13,484 bases of DNA, from the NCBI GenBank assembly GCA_910583885.1, contig CAJUAC010000070.1, positions 1 to 13,484 of the forward strand, given 5' to 3'. Position 1 is the first letter of the stretch. Each line of letters starts with the position of its first letter. The notes beneath the pieces were generated by a model. It ran no database searches. It was not told the DNA's origin and was given only the letters and a program-made list of their open reading frames with translations. Positions 13,273 through 13,484 of the stretch are shown piece after piece. The position numbers were made by a program, and so were the translations under genes. Source of the DNA: an uncultured Oscillospiraceae bacterium (lineage in GTDB: Bacteria; Bacillota; Clostridia; Oscillospirales; Oscillospiraceae).

Positions 13273-13484
13273 TTACAGAAAACTGTCGAGGTCGATGATC
13301 TTGGGGGCACTGCTGGCCATCGGCACCGCAGTTGCGGCCTCGGCCTCCACATCGGCGCAGAGGTTGACCGCCATGTGGAACTTCACATCGGCGCCGGGGA
13401 AGTAGAACCTCACCGCCCGGCGGAACGCCTCCAGGTCGGAGATCGCGCTCCCGCAGCTCTTGGCCACCGCCTTCATGCAGTCGG
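13273..13484 (-). CDS. PcfK/AcrIIA9-like protein, C-terminal part only
   Basis: The frame is open from the right edge to TGA at 13273, so only about 70 C-terminal residues are visible. An ATG at 13476 lies in frame but is preceded by open codons, so it is probably internal. The visible part reads CMKAVAKSCGSAISDLEAFRR, then AVRFYFPGADVKFHMAVNLC, then an Ala-rich linker and the end IIDLDSFL. A CMKAV-type helix followed by a helix-strand unit and a DLDSFL tail resembles the C-terminus of PcfK-like proteins, the group that includes AcrIIA9 Cas9 inhibitors. Being next to a PcfJ gene supports this. Without the N-terminal half the family call is moderate, and an anti-CRISPR function is only a possibility. 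Confidence 0.6.
   Translation of the reverse strand, partial: DCMKAVAKSCGSAISDLEAFRRAVRFYFPGADVKFHMAVNLCADVEAEAATAVPMASSAPKIIDLDSFL

Overview
The window is a continuous block of accessory DNA from a phage, prophage or related integrative element of a Gram-positive anaerobe. I infer a Clostridia host, perhaps an Oscillospiraceae-type gut bacterium. The inference rests on GC-rich coding DNA, strong AGGAGG-type ribosome binding sites, GTG and TTG starts used beside ATG, and gene families typical of Firmicutes phages and conjugative elements. No rRNA, tRNA, integrase, structural or lysis gene is visible, so the exact element type cannot be settled from this window.

All fifteen genes I can support lie on the minus strand, so transcription runs right to left. 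In order of transcription they are: the C-terminal end of a PcfK/AcrIIA9-like protein (13273-13484); a PcfJ-like protein; a DUF3102-type protein with a long coiled coil; a 118-aa protein of a family often labelled 'replication terminator protein'; a 243-aa conserved phage protein; a 204-bp gap with a hairpin and a plus-strand promoter-like sequence; an SMC/RecF-like coiled-coil ATPase; an AT-richer HNH-type (homing endonuclease-like) gene; a 201-aa zinc-ribbon protein; a PD-(D/E)XK exonuclease; a CHC2 zinc-finger protein; a DUF927 AAA+ helicase-like protein; a 313-bp noncoding region full of GTCGCAC repeats; a DEAH-box SF2 helicase; a VRR-NUC nuclease; a small phage protein; and a conserved gene cut by the left edge.

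Many junctions overlap as ATGA, TTGA or longer overlaps, which implies one or two translationally coupled operons. Together the genes read as a DNA replication and recombination module. The CHC2 and DUF927 proteins would provide priming and unwinding, the ATPase and exonuclease would handle recombination, and the SF2 helicase with VRR-NUC would process branched or broken DNA. No DNA polymerase is present here, so the element probably borrows the host replisome or encodes a polymerase outside the window.

The most interesting noncoding feature is the repeat cluster at 2772-3068. It has eight exact copies of GTCGCAC or its complement around a pyrimidine- and AT-rich stretch, between the primase/helicase genes and the SF2 helicase gene. 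It is the best candidate for the replication origin or for a master operator. Next in interest are the HNH gene wedged between two replication genes, a possible short plus-strand RNA at 8884-8945, and a possible Fe-S cluster in the exonuclease.
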